Assembly: GCA_029460375.1 (NCBI GenBank)
Contig: JARPAQ010000068.1
Location: forward strand, 1-13,753
Length of the DNA: 13,753 nt
Reading direction: 5' to 3'
Origin: Nitrososphaerota archaeon
GTDB taxonomy: Archaea; Thermoproteota; Nitrososphaeria; Nitrososphaerales; JACPRH01
In this document: positions 6,100-13,155 of the stretch, in pieces
How the letters are laid out: the number at the start of each line of letters is the position of its first letter
Position numbering within the stretch: position 1 is the first letter of the stretch
Notes under the pieces: generated by a model
What the model saw: only the letters and a program-made list of their open reading frames with translations
What the model was told of the DNA's origin: nothing
Database searches by the model: none
Position numbers and translations under genes: made by a program

Positions 6100-6666
6100 C
6101 TATCGGCGTATAAACAGACTCACTCTGGAACCGCCTGATACTTCTTCGACTATACGTTTTGCTATGAGTTTAGCCGGCTCCCTTAGGCCTATACGCTCAT
6201 GCAGTTCATCGAAACTCTTGAAGGGTTGGCGGTCTCGCTCATTCAGAATCTGATACATAAACGTCTTCCCTATCCCCGGTATAAGTTCCAAAGCGTGCAG
6301 CCTAGGTGTAACAGGCTGAAGAGAATTGAAGACATCGACATACTTCTTCTCATTATTCTTCACCAGCAGTTCGACAACGCTTTCAAGCTCACCCCTAGAT
6401 TCGTTCGATAGTTCTTCGTATGTAAGTTTCCCAAGCACGCTTACAATCTTTGTACGCCCCTCCTTACCTATGCCTATTCGTTCACCCACATCAAGATCCA
6501 CACCGTCCATAGCAAGTATCTCAAGCAGAGTAAGCCTATCCTCACCGATACCCTCAAGAATAGGGCCTTCACGCCCCCTAATTATCTTGGACTTACCGCG
6601 TGGAACAAAGTCCAAAACATATGCATACTCTTCATATTTCTTTTGAGAATGCAGGCTACTCATCAT
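6100..6666 (-). CDS. DUF655 family protein with helix-hairpin-helix motif
   Basis: The 188-residue protein begins with YEEYAYVLDFVPRGKS (11-26), the diagnostic opening of the archaeal DUF655 family. It contains an OB-like N-terminal half and a C-terminal helix-hairpin-helix region, LELIPGIGK (126-134), followed by a second HhH-like half containing FDELHERIGL (152-161). Such motifs bind nucleic acid without sequence specificity. Its precise function is not known to me; constant neighbourhood with ksgA, rpo4 and L21e across archaea suggests a role in RNA metabolism or ribosome biogenesis. ATG ATG at 6666-6661 gives two possible starts one codon apart; the usual protein length fits either. GAGG lies about 14 bases upstream, somewhat far for a ribosome site. 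It is separated from rpo4 by 196 bases, so it may have its own promoter. Confidence 0.9.
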   Translation of the reverse strand: MMSSLHSQKKYEEYAYVLDFVPRGKSKIIRGREGPILEGIGEDRLTLLEILAMDGVDLDVGERIGIGKEGRTKIVSVLGKLTYEELSNESRGELESVVELLVKNNEKKYVDVFNSLQPVTPRLHALELIPGIGKTFMYQILNERDRQPFKSFDELHERIGLREPAKLIAKRIVEEVSGGSRVSLFIRR

Positions 6667-6862
6667 TTACTCATATTCCTCAAGAAGCGGGTTACCCTAA
6701 TTGTTTCAACAGATCTTCTGATAAGAAGCGCGCCGACTTAAAATTGTACTCCATCAACTTCTCCCGCTCTAATTAATCGTATAAAACAAGATTCACCTTT
6801 AAACTTTATCATCAGAAAGCGTCAGGCGTGTTACGGAATCGTCCTTCCGCCGATCTTTAGGA
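6667..6862 (-). promoter_or_regulatory. Leader/promoter region between rpo4 and the DUF655 gene
   Basis: This 196-base gap is unusually long inside an otherwise tight cluster. On the minus strand a TATA-like TTTTATA occurs at about 6785-6779, and a start 26 bases on falls near 6755. Exactly there (6754) an ATG opens a 20-codon frame, MEYNFKSARFLSEDLLKQLG, ending at TAA 6694-6692, preceded by GGGAGAAG. A second AT run, GTTTAAAG, lies near 6803. The data suggest an internal promoter for DUF655-ksgA-hemK and possibly a short leader peptide; both are inferences. Confidence 0.35.
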
Positions 6863-7195
6863 CTACTTTGAGTGCTCTTTCAGAATCTGAAGTATCTTAT
6901 CTAATATCTCGTCTGAGAGGAGCTTCTTCCAACCTGATGTAAAGACCCGCAGCTCTTCCTTGCTCTTCGGCATGATATTAGTAATCTCTACAGCCTCTTT
7001 ATCTGTGAGTTTCGCCTCCTTGACGAGACTTTGCCTGATCTTCTTAGCATCTTCTTTAGAGGACTTTGCGAATTTAGATACATAATCAAGAGTTCGCCTC
7101 TGAATCTGGTCAGCAGTCTCTTCATCCAACTTTTCAAGTACCCCTCTAACTTCTGGAAGCGTGATAATCTTCTTCTTCTCTTTTATAGTTGACAT
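6863..7195 (-). CDS. rpo4: DNA-directed RNA polymerase subunit Rpo4 (RpoF)
   Basis: The 110-residue protein fits archaeal Rpo4, which pairs with Rpo7 to form the stalk of RNA polymerase and aids initiation and transcript binding. It shows the ITLPEVRGVLEK start, the TLDYVSKFAKSSKEDAKK helix and the HRDC-like C-terminal part VEITNIMPKSKEELRVF (69-85) that are typical of the family. The ATG at 7195 is fixed by a strong Shine-Dalgarno sequence, AGGAGGTTT, about seven bases upstream. L21e precedes it by 36 bases, the standard archaeal order. Nothing is missing or unusual. Confidence 0.95.
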   Translation of the reverse strand: MSTIKEKKKIITLPEVRGVLEKLDEETADQIQRRTLDYVSKFAKSSKEDAKKIRQSLVKEAKLTDKEAVEITNIMPKSKEELRVFTSGWKKLLSDEILDKILQILKEHSK

Positions 7196-7202
7196 ACTTC
7201 AA

Positions 7203-7209
7203 ACCTCCT
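7203..7209 (-). promoter_or_regulatory. Strong Shine-Dalgarno site for rpo4
   Basis: On the minus strand AGGAGGT precedes the rpo4 ATG by seven bases, after a run of A residues. It is one of the clearest ribosome-binding sites in the window and shows that this organism uses leadered initiation within operons. Confidence 0.7.
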
Positions 7210-7231
7210 TTTTTTCAATTTCTCCGATCTT

Positions 7232-7528
7232 TTATTGCTGAGGGGTTGTGATAAGTTGTTTGACATGCTCCAGTCGCGCCGTGACTCTCTTCATCTTCTT
7301 GCCTATGGGTACGTTGATGAGTAATGATCTGGATCCGACTTCTTCCACCGTGCCTACTTTGCCTTGGAATCTTCTATGAGGCATACCTTTGACTTGTGAA
7401 GGATCTATAGTAATTACAACCTTGTCGTTGATATGATATTCTGTCAGAATCTGAGATAGACCTTTTGCTCGTTTACTGCCCTTCATCAGGCTTCTTGTCT
7501 TTCTTCTGAACCCTTTGCTATGAGTCAT
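7232..7528 (-). CDS. rpl21e: 50S ribosomal protein L21e
   Basis: The 98-residue basic protein matches archaeal L21e in length and signature: SKGFRRKTRSLMK (4-16), a linker to the SH3-like barrel, then IDPSQVKGMPHRRFQGKVGT (41-60) and the strand LLINVPIGKK. L21e is a large-subunit protein shared by archaea and eukaryotes and absent from bacteria, so it supports the archaeal assignment. ATG at 7528 starts the family-typical MTHSKG. The Shine-Dalgarno signal is weak (GAGTGAAG). Rpo4 follows 36 bases later. In many archaea srp54 and pus10 are its immediate upstream neighbours; here hsp20 takes that place, 73 bases upstream. Confidence 0.96.
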   Translation of the reverse strand: MTHSKGFRRKTRSLMKGSKRAKGLSQILTEYHINDKVVITIDPSQVKGMPHRRFQGKVGTVEEVGSRSLLINVPIGKKMKRVTARLEHVKQLITTPQQ

Positions 7529-7601
7529 ATATCTTCACTCTTTTAACCCGCTCATCTGTGTCTGTCCGTAACCCTCGATATAGGTGTTATGGGATTGTCT
7601 G

Positions 7602-8015
7602 TTACTCTATTTTCACGTTGAACTTCTTTCTAACCCTAGGTAGAGTTACTGTAAGTATTCCGCTTCTGAATTTTGCATTCGCCTTCGCAGGATCCACCTT
7701 TTCAGGGAGCCGTAGAATCTTCCTGAACGAGTTGAATCCTATATCCTTCTGAACAGTGCCCCATTTCTCCCATTTCAATGTCCGGTGCATAATAGCCTTG
7801 ACCTCCAGAGACTCTTCACTGACATTCAAAGATATATCCTCCTTGCTCGCGACACAGGGAAGGTCTACGGTTAATATCACTTCATCCTCGGTAGTTGATA
7901 TATCAACCAGAGGCTCCAGACACCGTTCAGATTCATTCCACAGTGGGCGAAACTCCTCATCCAAATCGCTGAAGACCTCGTCAATCCAGTCTGAAATTCT
8001 CCTACTTCTCCACAT
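7602..8015 (-). CDS. hsp20: Small heat shock protein, Hsp20/alpha-crystallin family
   Basis: The 137-residue protein is an ATP-independent holdase. It has a short N-terminal arm (about 1-35, rich in W, D and E), an alpha-crystallin domain from EPLVDISTTEDEVILTVDLP (34-53) to the hallmark FRSGILTVTLPRV (115-127), with FRKILRLPEKVDPAKANA between. The tail ends NVKIE, where V-K-I can act as the IxI motif that docks into neighbouring subunits during oligomer assembly. The start ATG 8015 is preceded by AGGTGA six bases upstream, which lies at the end of the pac2 gene only 10 bases away, so hsp20 is probably co-transcribed and coupled with pac2. The pairing of a holdase with a proteasome-assembly factor suggests a protein quality-control unit. 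Confidence 0.93.
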   Translation of the reverse strand: MWRSRRISDWIDEVFSDLDEEFRPLWNESERCLEPLVDISTTEDEVILTVDLPCVASKEDISLNVSEESLEVKAIMHRTLKWEKWGTVQKDIGFNSFRKILRLPEKVDPAKANAKFRSGILTVTLPRVRKKFNVKIE

Positions 8016-8025
8016 CTTTCTTCAC

Positions 8026-8775
8026 CTACCTGTACATAATGGGGATGGTCTGCTCCACCGGCTTCTGCATATCGCTTATCGTTCCCTGAGCCTGCTTCAT
8101 AAGGTCTCTCGCCTTCACCCGTATCTCGTCCCCCTTCTCCAGAAGAGTCTTCACATCTATGCTGATTCCAGCAACCTTGTTCAATGATTGTATAACAGAT
8201 GCAGATGCTCCTGGGTCGGGATATTTTAGAAAAGCTTGGGAGAGTAATGCTACTGCAGGTAACCTGATCTTTGTTAGCTCTTTGAGTATAAGGGCATATA
8301 TTCCCGCTACGAAGCCTTCTTCCATAACTTCTACTCCGCTTTTCTTCAAGAGGTCTCTGGACTCGCTGCTGTTCGCTACGCTGTATACTTTGGGCGTCTG
8401 TATGTTAACTCGATCCTGCACCGGTATACCGCTAAGGGATATCTCCAGTCTGACGCCTTTCTCCTGAAACCATTTAGAGAGGACTCTGGCGGCCGGTTGT
8501 ATAGTTGCTATAGGTAACGGTATCTCCGAAGTTAACACCAATAGGTTCTCGTTTCCATATATTCTAACCGGATCTCGGAGTACCCCCTTATGTAGAACCA
8601 TTATAGGGGGGAATTCTTCCGATTCAAGGTGCGCTATTTCTTTCAGGTTGAACTGCTCAACTATATGAGACGCCGCTATGGTGCCCACCAGCCCAATATC
8701 AGGTAGCCCTTCTATTGCTACTGGTGATCTAAAACGGTGCTCTTCATCCTCTATTATCTCAACTATTTCAGCCAT
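8026..8775 (-). CDS. PAC2 family protein (proteasome assembly chaperone-like)
   Basis: The 249-residue protein carries the PAC2 signature IEGLPDIGLVGTIAASHIVE (21-40), followed by the family pattern SEEFPPIMVLHKGVLRDPVR (52-71). Archaeal PAC2 proteins such as PbaA and PbaB are related to the eukaryotic chaperones that help assemble the 20S proteasome; whether this one acts on the proteasome is inferred from family only. The last 40 residues (from LLEKGDEIRVKARDLMKQAQ on) form a charged helix likely to be a coiled coil, and the protein ends in hydrophobic IPIMYR. This resembles the hydrophobic-tyrosine-x tail used by some proteasome partners, though here x is arginine after the tyrosine. ATG 8775 gives the usual start; an AT-rich stretch at about 8802-8813 may hold its promoter. 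Hsp20 follows after 10 bases. Confidence 0.9.
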   Translation of the reverse strand: MAEIVEIIEDEEHRFRSPVAIEGLPDIGLVGTIAASHIVEQFNLKEIAHLESEEFPPIMVLHKGVLRDPVRIYGNENLLVLTSEIPLPIATIQPAARVLSKWFQEKGVRLEISLSGIPVQDRVNIQTPKVYSVANSSESRDLLKKSGVEVMEEGFVAGIYALILKELTKIRLPAVALLSQAFLKYPDPGASASVIQSLNKVAGISIDVKTLLEKGDEIRVKARDLMKQAQGTISDMQKPVEQTIPIMYR

Positions 8776-8851
8776 ACTGTTTCATATAGTAAGAGGCCTA
8801 TTAACAATTTAATTCTTCCGTATATTCAAGATAGAGAAGGTTTCAATATCT

Positions 8852-9016
8852 CTAATAATTAGGTTTTATAGAAGCCCAATTTTCCATAAAGTTATCATAC
8901 CATTCTTCGTCTATTGGTTCACGGCAATTTAAACAACATATCGACGCATACGCTAAATCGTGTGTAACATCATCTTCAACAAATGAAAAAATAAAAATGC
9001 TAAAGATAAAGCTTGT
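8852..9016 (-). pseudogene. Open frame fragment with protein-like C-terminus, no start codon
   Basis: The minus strand is open from the stop at 9017-9019 down to TAG at 8854-8852. The last part reads SICCLNCREPIDEEWYDNFM and then ENWASIKPNY. The density of C, W, D, E and Y and the CCxxC cluster look like real protein rather than random translation, but there is no ATG, GTG or TTG before an internal methionine near the end. It may be the tail of a lost gene, perhaps with a metal-binding cysteine pair. I recognise no family. It overlaps the plus-strand fragment, so at most one of the two frames is genuine in the overlap. Confidence 0.35.
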
Positions 9017-9179
9017 TTATCGTGAAAGCGCCTATAAGGCTTTGATGAGGCTTGTTAAACAGGGACTTGTTGAAAAGACATACATCATGGAAAAGGGTAC
9101 TAGTTATAGTCTGAATAAGAGTGAATTAGTCATAGATTTCGTGAGAAAAGAATGGCACTGGAATAGTATTATTGCTTAA
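8997..9179 (+). pseudogene. Probable truncated winged-helix DNA-binding protein (60 aa)
   Basis: From ATG 8997 the frame encodes YRESAYKALMRLVKQGLVEK (8-27) and then a wing-like MEKGTSYSLNKSELVIDFVR (31-50), the order recognition helix - LxxLxxxGLV - beta hairpin seen in MarR/ArsR-like winged helices. The first helices such a domain needs are missing; the frame stays open upstream to 8859 but that part (for example SYHSSSIGSRQF) does not read like a helix-turn-helix and offers no start. No Shine-Dalgarno site or well-placed TATA box is visible. It is therefore more likely the tail of a broken regulator than a working gene, though a 60-residue product cannot be excluded. It ends 12 bases before the CBS gene, on the same strand. 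Confidence 0.45.
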
Positions 9180-9191
9180 ATACCTGATTTT

Positions 9192-9641
9192 ATGTTAAAG
9201 AGAATTGTGGTCACTGTAGAGGAAGTTATGACGAAGGATGTCGTCACCGTGGAAGGTGACAAGACCGTCTTGGAAGCGGCCAAGCTTATGAGTCTAAATA
9301 AGTTCAGCAGCCTAGTGGTAACCAATGAAGGCAAGACAGTGGGCATAATCACTGAAAGAGATCTGGTTAGAAAAGTTCTAGCGGAAGATAGAGATCCAAA
9401 TAAACTCCTGATATACCAGATTATGTCGACTGAACTGGTCACTACAACTTCTGAAACATCTATCGAATCTGCAGCCACCATCATGACCGAGCAGAAAGTG
9501 AGGAGGCTACCAGTCGTGAAAGATGAAAAGCTAGTCGGGATAGTTACAGCCAGCGACATAGCTAGGCATCTGAGCGATGCCACCAGTAACATAGAGATGC
9601 TTCTACGTTCACTCCGCACAGATCCTAATTACAGCTACTAG
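9192..9641 (+). CDS. Two-CBS-domain protein, likely ligand-binding regulator
   Basis: The 149-residue protein consists almost wholly of a CBS pair (Bateman module). CBS1 covers about 10-62 (VMTKDVVTVEGDKTVLEAA to GIITERDLVR, 51-60) and CBS2 about 74-128 (IMSTELVTTT to GIVTASDIAR, 116-125). Each repeat ends in the G-I-[IV]-T-x-x-D pattern whose T/S and D hold adenosine ribose, so binding of AMP, ATP or SAM is likely. There is no catalytic domain, so it would act through a partner that is not evident. The start is uncertain: ATG 9192 is longest, but ATG 9228 has GAGG five bases upstream and begins MTKDVVTV, and an AT-rich TTAAATA at 9175-9181 fits a transcript starting near 9204. It is the only plus-strand gene between 4717 and 13155 and overlaps pus10 by 4 bases. 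Confidence 0.88.
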   Translation: MLKRIVVTVEEVMTKDVVTVEGDKTVLEAAKLMSLNKFSSLVVTNEGKTVGIITERDLVRKVLAEDRDPNKLLIYQIMSTELVTTTSETSIESAATIMTEQKVRRLPVVKDEKLVGIVTASDIARHLSDATSNIEMLLRSLRTDPNYSY

Positions 9642-10819
9642 GCTTCAAAATCAACATCCAGAATGTCAAAGGGCTTCTCTTCATCTAAAGTCACTTCTCG
9701 CTCAAGAATGCTCGCTACATTGGGTATAACTTCACCGCCCTCACCTGTGAAGAACCGTCTCAGGCTCAACCCACCGTCACACTCCACCTTGACCTGTAGA
9801 TAGCGGCTCTTTGCCGATTCCACGGTGAGGCGGTAGATCTTCTTGGTGGTGCTGCTCTTCTTGTTTGGCGGCATCATCCTTATAGAGGCTCCTTCGAAGG
9901 TTTCTTCGAGCTTCTTGACATTCTTTTTGGTTATCCTTTTATTTAGAGTGAAGCTGCTTTGAACCGTGATTGTGAACTGCCGCTCTTCTTTCGGTCGCCC
10001 ATCAAGTATTCTGATCTCTTTGACTGAGATTCCGTCGCCAACTTTCTTCATCACTGTTTTTACACGTTTGGGTCGTCTGATACGCGGCTCCAAGATCTCT
10101 GCGTAGAAGGGTCGTCCTTCTCCTAGGACTAGGCTGCTGGAGTCTTCGCTTCCTATCCATGTGAACTTTACTCGGCCGGCGGTGAACAAGGTGAGTAAAG
10201 GTTCTGTTAGGCGCTGCTCTACGCTGTCAGTGGAGGTGTATCCGGTTAGGTTGCATTCGGGACAACCTTTGCCTCTGCATTCGCTGCATCTTCTTCGTTT
10301 CTGAAGTATGCCTCGCTTGGTCTTAATATACCGGCCGTAAACGTAGATTGATTTGGAGGTTACCTCCACCATATCCAGCAGCGAATCTACTATCGCGGTT
10401 ACATCCGGCCTTCTGTGCCGTATCTCGACATTCAGTTTGTAGGATACTTTTCTGTTCAGCTCTTTTGTGAAGTTGGCTTTGAGGGTTTCTCCTCCTTTGA
10501 GCTTCATCTCGGCCCTCAGGTGATCTTCTCGCTCCACTATTGTCGTAGGTATGCGGGCGCCGATTAGGAGGCTTTCAAACTCGTATTCATCCAAGGCTTT
10601 TATCACCAGATCCACATACTTCTCGATGGAGGACATCATACCACCGCATATGTTGCAGACCTTGGTTGGACGATCTCTTACACCCAGTTTCTTCTTCAGT
10701 TCTAGGCCTTTCGAGGGGTTATCAAGGCCTTTCAGTTCTAAGGGGAACTGCCGTCCTAGACAGATGTTGCATAGAGTAGACTCCTTTAGAAGCCGCTCCA
10801 GATTCTCTCCGTTCTGCAT
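9638..10819 (-). CDS. pus10: tRNA pseudouridine synthase Pus10
   Basis: The 393-residue enzyme makes pseudouridine at positions 54 and 55 in the T-loop of archaeal tRNAs. Seen in order: an N-terminal zinc site CNIC (17-20) with CNIC (55-58); a THUMP-like region (about 75-160); a second cysteine cluster CSECRGKGCPEC (178-189); then the synthase core, with the catalytic aspartate most likely D226 in WIGSEDSSSLVLGEGRPF (221-238), the archaeal form of the G-x-E-D motif. The C-terminal RRFFTGEGGEVIPNV motif is also typical. Two CxxC clusters of this kind are known in archaeal Pus10 and are not an anomaly. ATG 10819 lies 11 bases after the srp54 stop, so the genes are probably co-transcribed. Its 3' end overlaps the convergent CBS gene by 4 bases. 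Confidence 0.94.
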   Translation of the reverse strand: MQNGENLERLLKESTLCNICLGRQFPLELKGLDNPSKGLELKKKLGVRDRPTKVCNICGGMMSSIEKYVDLVIKALDEYEFESLLIGARIPTTIVEREDHLRAEMKLKGGETLKANFTKELNRKVSYKLNVEIRHRRPDVTAIVDSLLDMVEVTSKSIYVYGRYIKTKRGILQKRRRCSECRGKGCPECNLTGYTSTDSVEQRLTEPLLTLFTAGRVKFTWIGSEDSSSLVLGEGRPFYAEILEPRIRRPKRVKTVMKKVGDGISVKEIRILDGRPKEERQFTITVQSSFTLNKRITKKNVKKLEETFEGASIRMMPPNKKSSTTKKIYRLTVESAKSRYLQVKVECDGGLSLRRFFTGEGGEVIPNVASILEREVTLDEEKPFDILDVDFEA

Positions 10820-10830
10820 AGTGTATCAGT

Positions 10831-12162
10831 TCACTGTTGGAATCTCTTCATCATCTGCCTGAACTGTCTTCCTCGACTGGCCTTCATCACCGATTTAGCT
10901 TGTTTGTACCTCGCCATCATCTCCTTAACCGCCTTCTCGGTGGTGCCTGAACCCCTGGCTACACGGTGAATTCTCGAGGCGTTCAACACATCAGGGTTCT
11001 GCCTTTCGTTCCGCGTCATCGATTGTATAATTACCTTCCAATACTGCATCCTCTCCTCCAACCCTTCCACATCCTGATCCTGCATAGCGGATGAGAAGCC
11101 AGGTATCAGGTCAAGCATCTTCCTCAGAGAACCCATCTTCTTAATCTGCTCAAGCTGGTAGTACAGGTCGTCTATAGTCATCTTGCCTGAAGCTATCCTC
11201 TGAAGCTTCTTAGAATCAGCCTCCAGCTCCAAGTCTTTAACTCGTTCAAGCAGAGCCTTCAGATCACCCATATCGAGCAGGCGGCCGACAAACCTTGTCG
11301 GTGAGAATGTCTCCAGATCATCCACACGTTCTCCTGTCCCTATGAAGACGATTCTCGCTCCTGTGGCCGCTGCTGCTGCGAGTGCCCCTCCGCCTTTCGC
11401 TGCTCCGTCGAGTTTGGTAATCACTATACCTCCGACGGGTACGGTTTGATGGAAGGCTTGTGCTTGGTTAAAGCATTGTTGTCCTATGGTTCCGTCTATT
11501 ACTAGGAGGACTTTATCGGGGTTTAGGCGGCCTCTTATCTGCTGCATTTCTTGTAGGAGTGCTTTTTCTTCTTTGTGTCTACCGGCTGTGTCGACTATTA
11601 TGACGTTCTTATCGTTGTTTTTGAAGTGTTTCACTCCGTCTGAAGCTGTCTTCACAGCGTCCTTGGCCTTCTCCACACCGTAGATGGGTATGTTGATCTT
11701 TTCACAGAGCATTCGAAGTTGAACTAGGGCGCCTGGTCTGAAGGTGTCTGCGCAGACTACTCCGACTTGGTATCCTCGTTTAGCTAGGTGTCGTGCGAGT
11801 TTTGCTGTGACAGTTGTCTTGCCGCTTCCCTGTATGCCTACTAGAAGCATGATGCTGGTTTTGTCTGGAGGTAGGTTGAACTCTGTTTCTTCACCCAGTA
11901 TGCTGGAGAGCTCTTCGTAAAGTATCTTGACTATGTGATCTTTTCTAGGTAGCCCTAAGGGTAGCTTTTCCTGTAAGGCTCTCTGCTCTATTCTGGTTGA
12001 TAATTGGAGGACGAGTTTTACGTTTACATCGGCTTGGAGGAGTGTTCGCTGAAGGTCTTTCACGAACTCCTTGACAGCCGCTTCATCTATAGCGCCGGCT
12101 CCTATGAGTTTCTTGACGGCGTTTCTAAGACCGTCCTGAAGACCCGAAAGCATCTCTCCCAA
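10831..12162 (-). CDS. srp54: Signal recognition particle 54 kDa protein, SRP GTPase
   Basis: The 443-residue protein is full-length SRP54 (Ffh), which binds signal sequences on translating ribosomes together with 7S RNA and delivers them to the FtsY receptor. N domain: about 1-90. G domain: G1 GIQGSGKTT (109-117), G2-region DTFRPGALVQLR (139-150), G3 DTAGR (191-195), G4 TKLDG (249-253), G5 GTGER (275-279) and the closing DDLETFSPTRFVGRLL. M domain: from about 315, with MGSLRKMLDLIPGF and the RNA-binding helices including RIHRVARGSG, ending in methionine-rich MMKRFQQ. The start ATG 12162 has GGAG-type sequence (TAGGAGTTGGGAG) just upstream. It follows dph6 by 36 bases and precedes pus10 by 11. 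All GTPase residues are present. Confidence 0.97.
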   Translation of the reverse strand: MGEMLSGLQDGLRNAVKKLIGAGAIDEAAVKEFVKDLQRTLLQADVNVKLVLQLSTRIEQRALQEKLPLGLPRKDHIVKILYEELSSILGEETEFNLPPDKTSIMLLVGIQGSGKTTVTAKLARHLAKRGYQVGVVCADTFRPGALVQLRMLCEKINIPIYGVEKAKDAVKTASDGVKHFKNNDKNVIIVDTAGRHKEEKALLQEMQQIRGRLNPDKVLLVIDGTIGQQCFNQAQAFHQTVPVGGIVITKLDGAAKGGGALAAAAATGARIVFIGTGERVDDLETFSPTRFVGRLLDMGDLKALLERVKDLELEADSKKLQRIASGKMTIDDLYYQLEQIKKMGSLRKMLDLIPGFSSAMQDQDVEGLEERMQYWKVIIQSMTRNERQNPDVLNASRIHRVARGSGTTEKAVKEMMARYKQAKSVMKASRGRQFRQMMKRFQQ

Positions 12163-12198
12163 CTCCTATAGCGGTGATATTAACTCTTTTGGACACTC

Positions 12199-12894
12199 TC
12201 ATGCCTTCGCAACCAGTCGGGCATCCTTTATCTCCATGAAGCCGTGGTCACCAGACCAGTGCGTCTCTGTACCCAGTATCTCGATGCTTCGGGTGAAGAG
12301 GGGGCAGTCGAGGACAAATGTTTCAGCTTCGCCCCCTTCGAAAGCTATGTGGACACCGAGACGCCTATTTAGCTCTTTAAGCTCATCAATCATAGACTCG
12401 TTGACGGCGCGGCCTAACCAGCTTTTGTCCAATCCTTCAGCCGCCACGCTTACGAGTATAACGCTGAAGTCTGATCTGATGATGTTTCGCATATATGTTT
12501 CAGGGTCTTTCAGCCAGAAGGGTGAAAAGTGCTTCAAACCTGCTTCAGCACATACGGTTTCAAACCTCTGCTTCTGATACCTGCTGGCAAGACCCCCTGT
12601 GACGATGCTTTCGAGAGCGTACTGTTCTTTCGCTGTATTTACTGCGGTGGCGAGGTCTTGAATTTCGCTTTCTCCCACCTCGCATGTTTTGGTCTTCATA
12701 ATCGGTACATTCATCGTTTGAGCGGCGAGTTCAGTCCAGCGTATGTTCGGGTAGTGGAAGAGGTAGCTCTCAGGGCTGTCAGGCATCATGGTTATCAAGC
12801 AGGCTAACTGGTGTCCCTGCTGCTTCGCGGTGTAGGCTGCGAATGTGCTGTCTTTTCCGCCTGAATATAGGACCCCGACTCTCAACTGCTGCAC
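12199..12894 (-). CDS. dph6: Diphthine--ammonia ligase Dph6 (ATP_bind_4, MJ0570 family)
   Basis: The 231-residue enzyme catalyses the last step of diphthamide synthesis: ATP-dependent amidation of diphthine on the histidine of elongation factor 2. It has the PP-loop YSGGKDST (10-17) that binds ATP, the family segment EQYALESIVTGGLASRYQKQ (90-109), and the conserved FEGGEAETFVLDCPLF near 185-200. The length fits the archaeal single-domain form. The longest frame starts at GTG 12894; a TTG at 12885 would give MRVGVLYSGGKDS, the more usual N-terminus. Neither has a clear Shine-Dalgarno site, so a leaderless mRNA is possible. It heads the dph6 - srp54 - pus10 group. The earlier diphthamide enzymes (Dph2, Dph5) are not in the window. 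Confidence 0.93.
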   Translation of the reverse strand: MQQLRVGVLYSGGKDSTFAAYTAKQQGHQLACLITMMPDSPESYLFHYPNIRWTELAAQTMNVPIMKTKTCEVGESEIQDLATAVNTAKEQYALESIVTGGLASRYQKQRFETVCAEAGLKHFSPFWLKDPETYMRNIIRSDFSVILVSVAAEGLDKSWLGRAVNESMIDELKELNRRLGVHIAFEGGEAETFVLDCPLFTRSIEILGTETHWSGDHGFMEIKDARLVAKA

Positions 12895-13155
12895 ATCTTT
12901 AGGTTAGACCCATCAGTCCTCGATTTTCTTCACATTTCAGACGGCTCTTCCGTAACATCATCTAGGTCTAACATACCAGCATCACCGGGAGATTAAAGGG
13001 TTGCCGAACATAATTCTAGCTTAGGATTTACTGAATCGAACATTCAGAATGATTGTAGCAGACGAAGTTACGAATGTTCTATTCTCTGGACAGGCTGTTC
13101 CAACCCGTAGGATTATACCCTCGATTCTCCATATAGATACCGGAGGCAAAAGTAA
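12895..13155. promoter_or_regulatory. Divergent intergenic region between dph6 and the SIMPL gene, with inverted repeats
   Basis: The 261 bases hold no convincing gene or RNA gene. Directly visible are three inverted repeats: GTTAGACC (12903-12910) with GGTCTAAC (12965-12972), 8 of 8 bases, 54 apart; GAACATTC (13038-13045) with GAATGTTC (13072-13079), 8 of 8, 26 apart; and a small hairpin CTGAAT-CGAAC-ATTCAG (13031-13047) overlapping the latter. A TATA-like ATTATA at about 13112-13117 fits a start near 13140 for the SIMPL gene. Regulatory use of the repeats is inference. Confidence 0.4.
13142..13146 (+). promoter_or_regulatory. Shine-Dalgarno site for the SIMPL-domain gene
   Basis: GGAGG lies nine bases before the ATG at 13156 and supports that start. 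An alternative frame beginning at ATG 13049 passes through it and is not favoured. Confidence 0.6.

Noticed and set aside
7756-8187. 143-residue plus-strand frame spanning hsp20 and pac2
   Set aside because: It crosses the junction of two well-recognised minus-strand genes and has low-complexity S/H/L composition typical of a shadow frame.
9176-9619. 147-residue minus-strand frame opposite the CBS gene
   Set aside because: It is serine/threonine/valine-rich shadow coding; the opposite strand shows two clear CBS domains.
13031-13047. T-arm-like hairpin resembling part of a tRNA on the minus strand
   Set aside because: The loop contains TTCGA, but no acceptor, D or anticodon arm can be built around it at proper distances; it is only a small hairpin.
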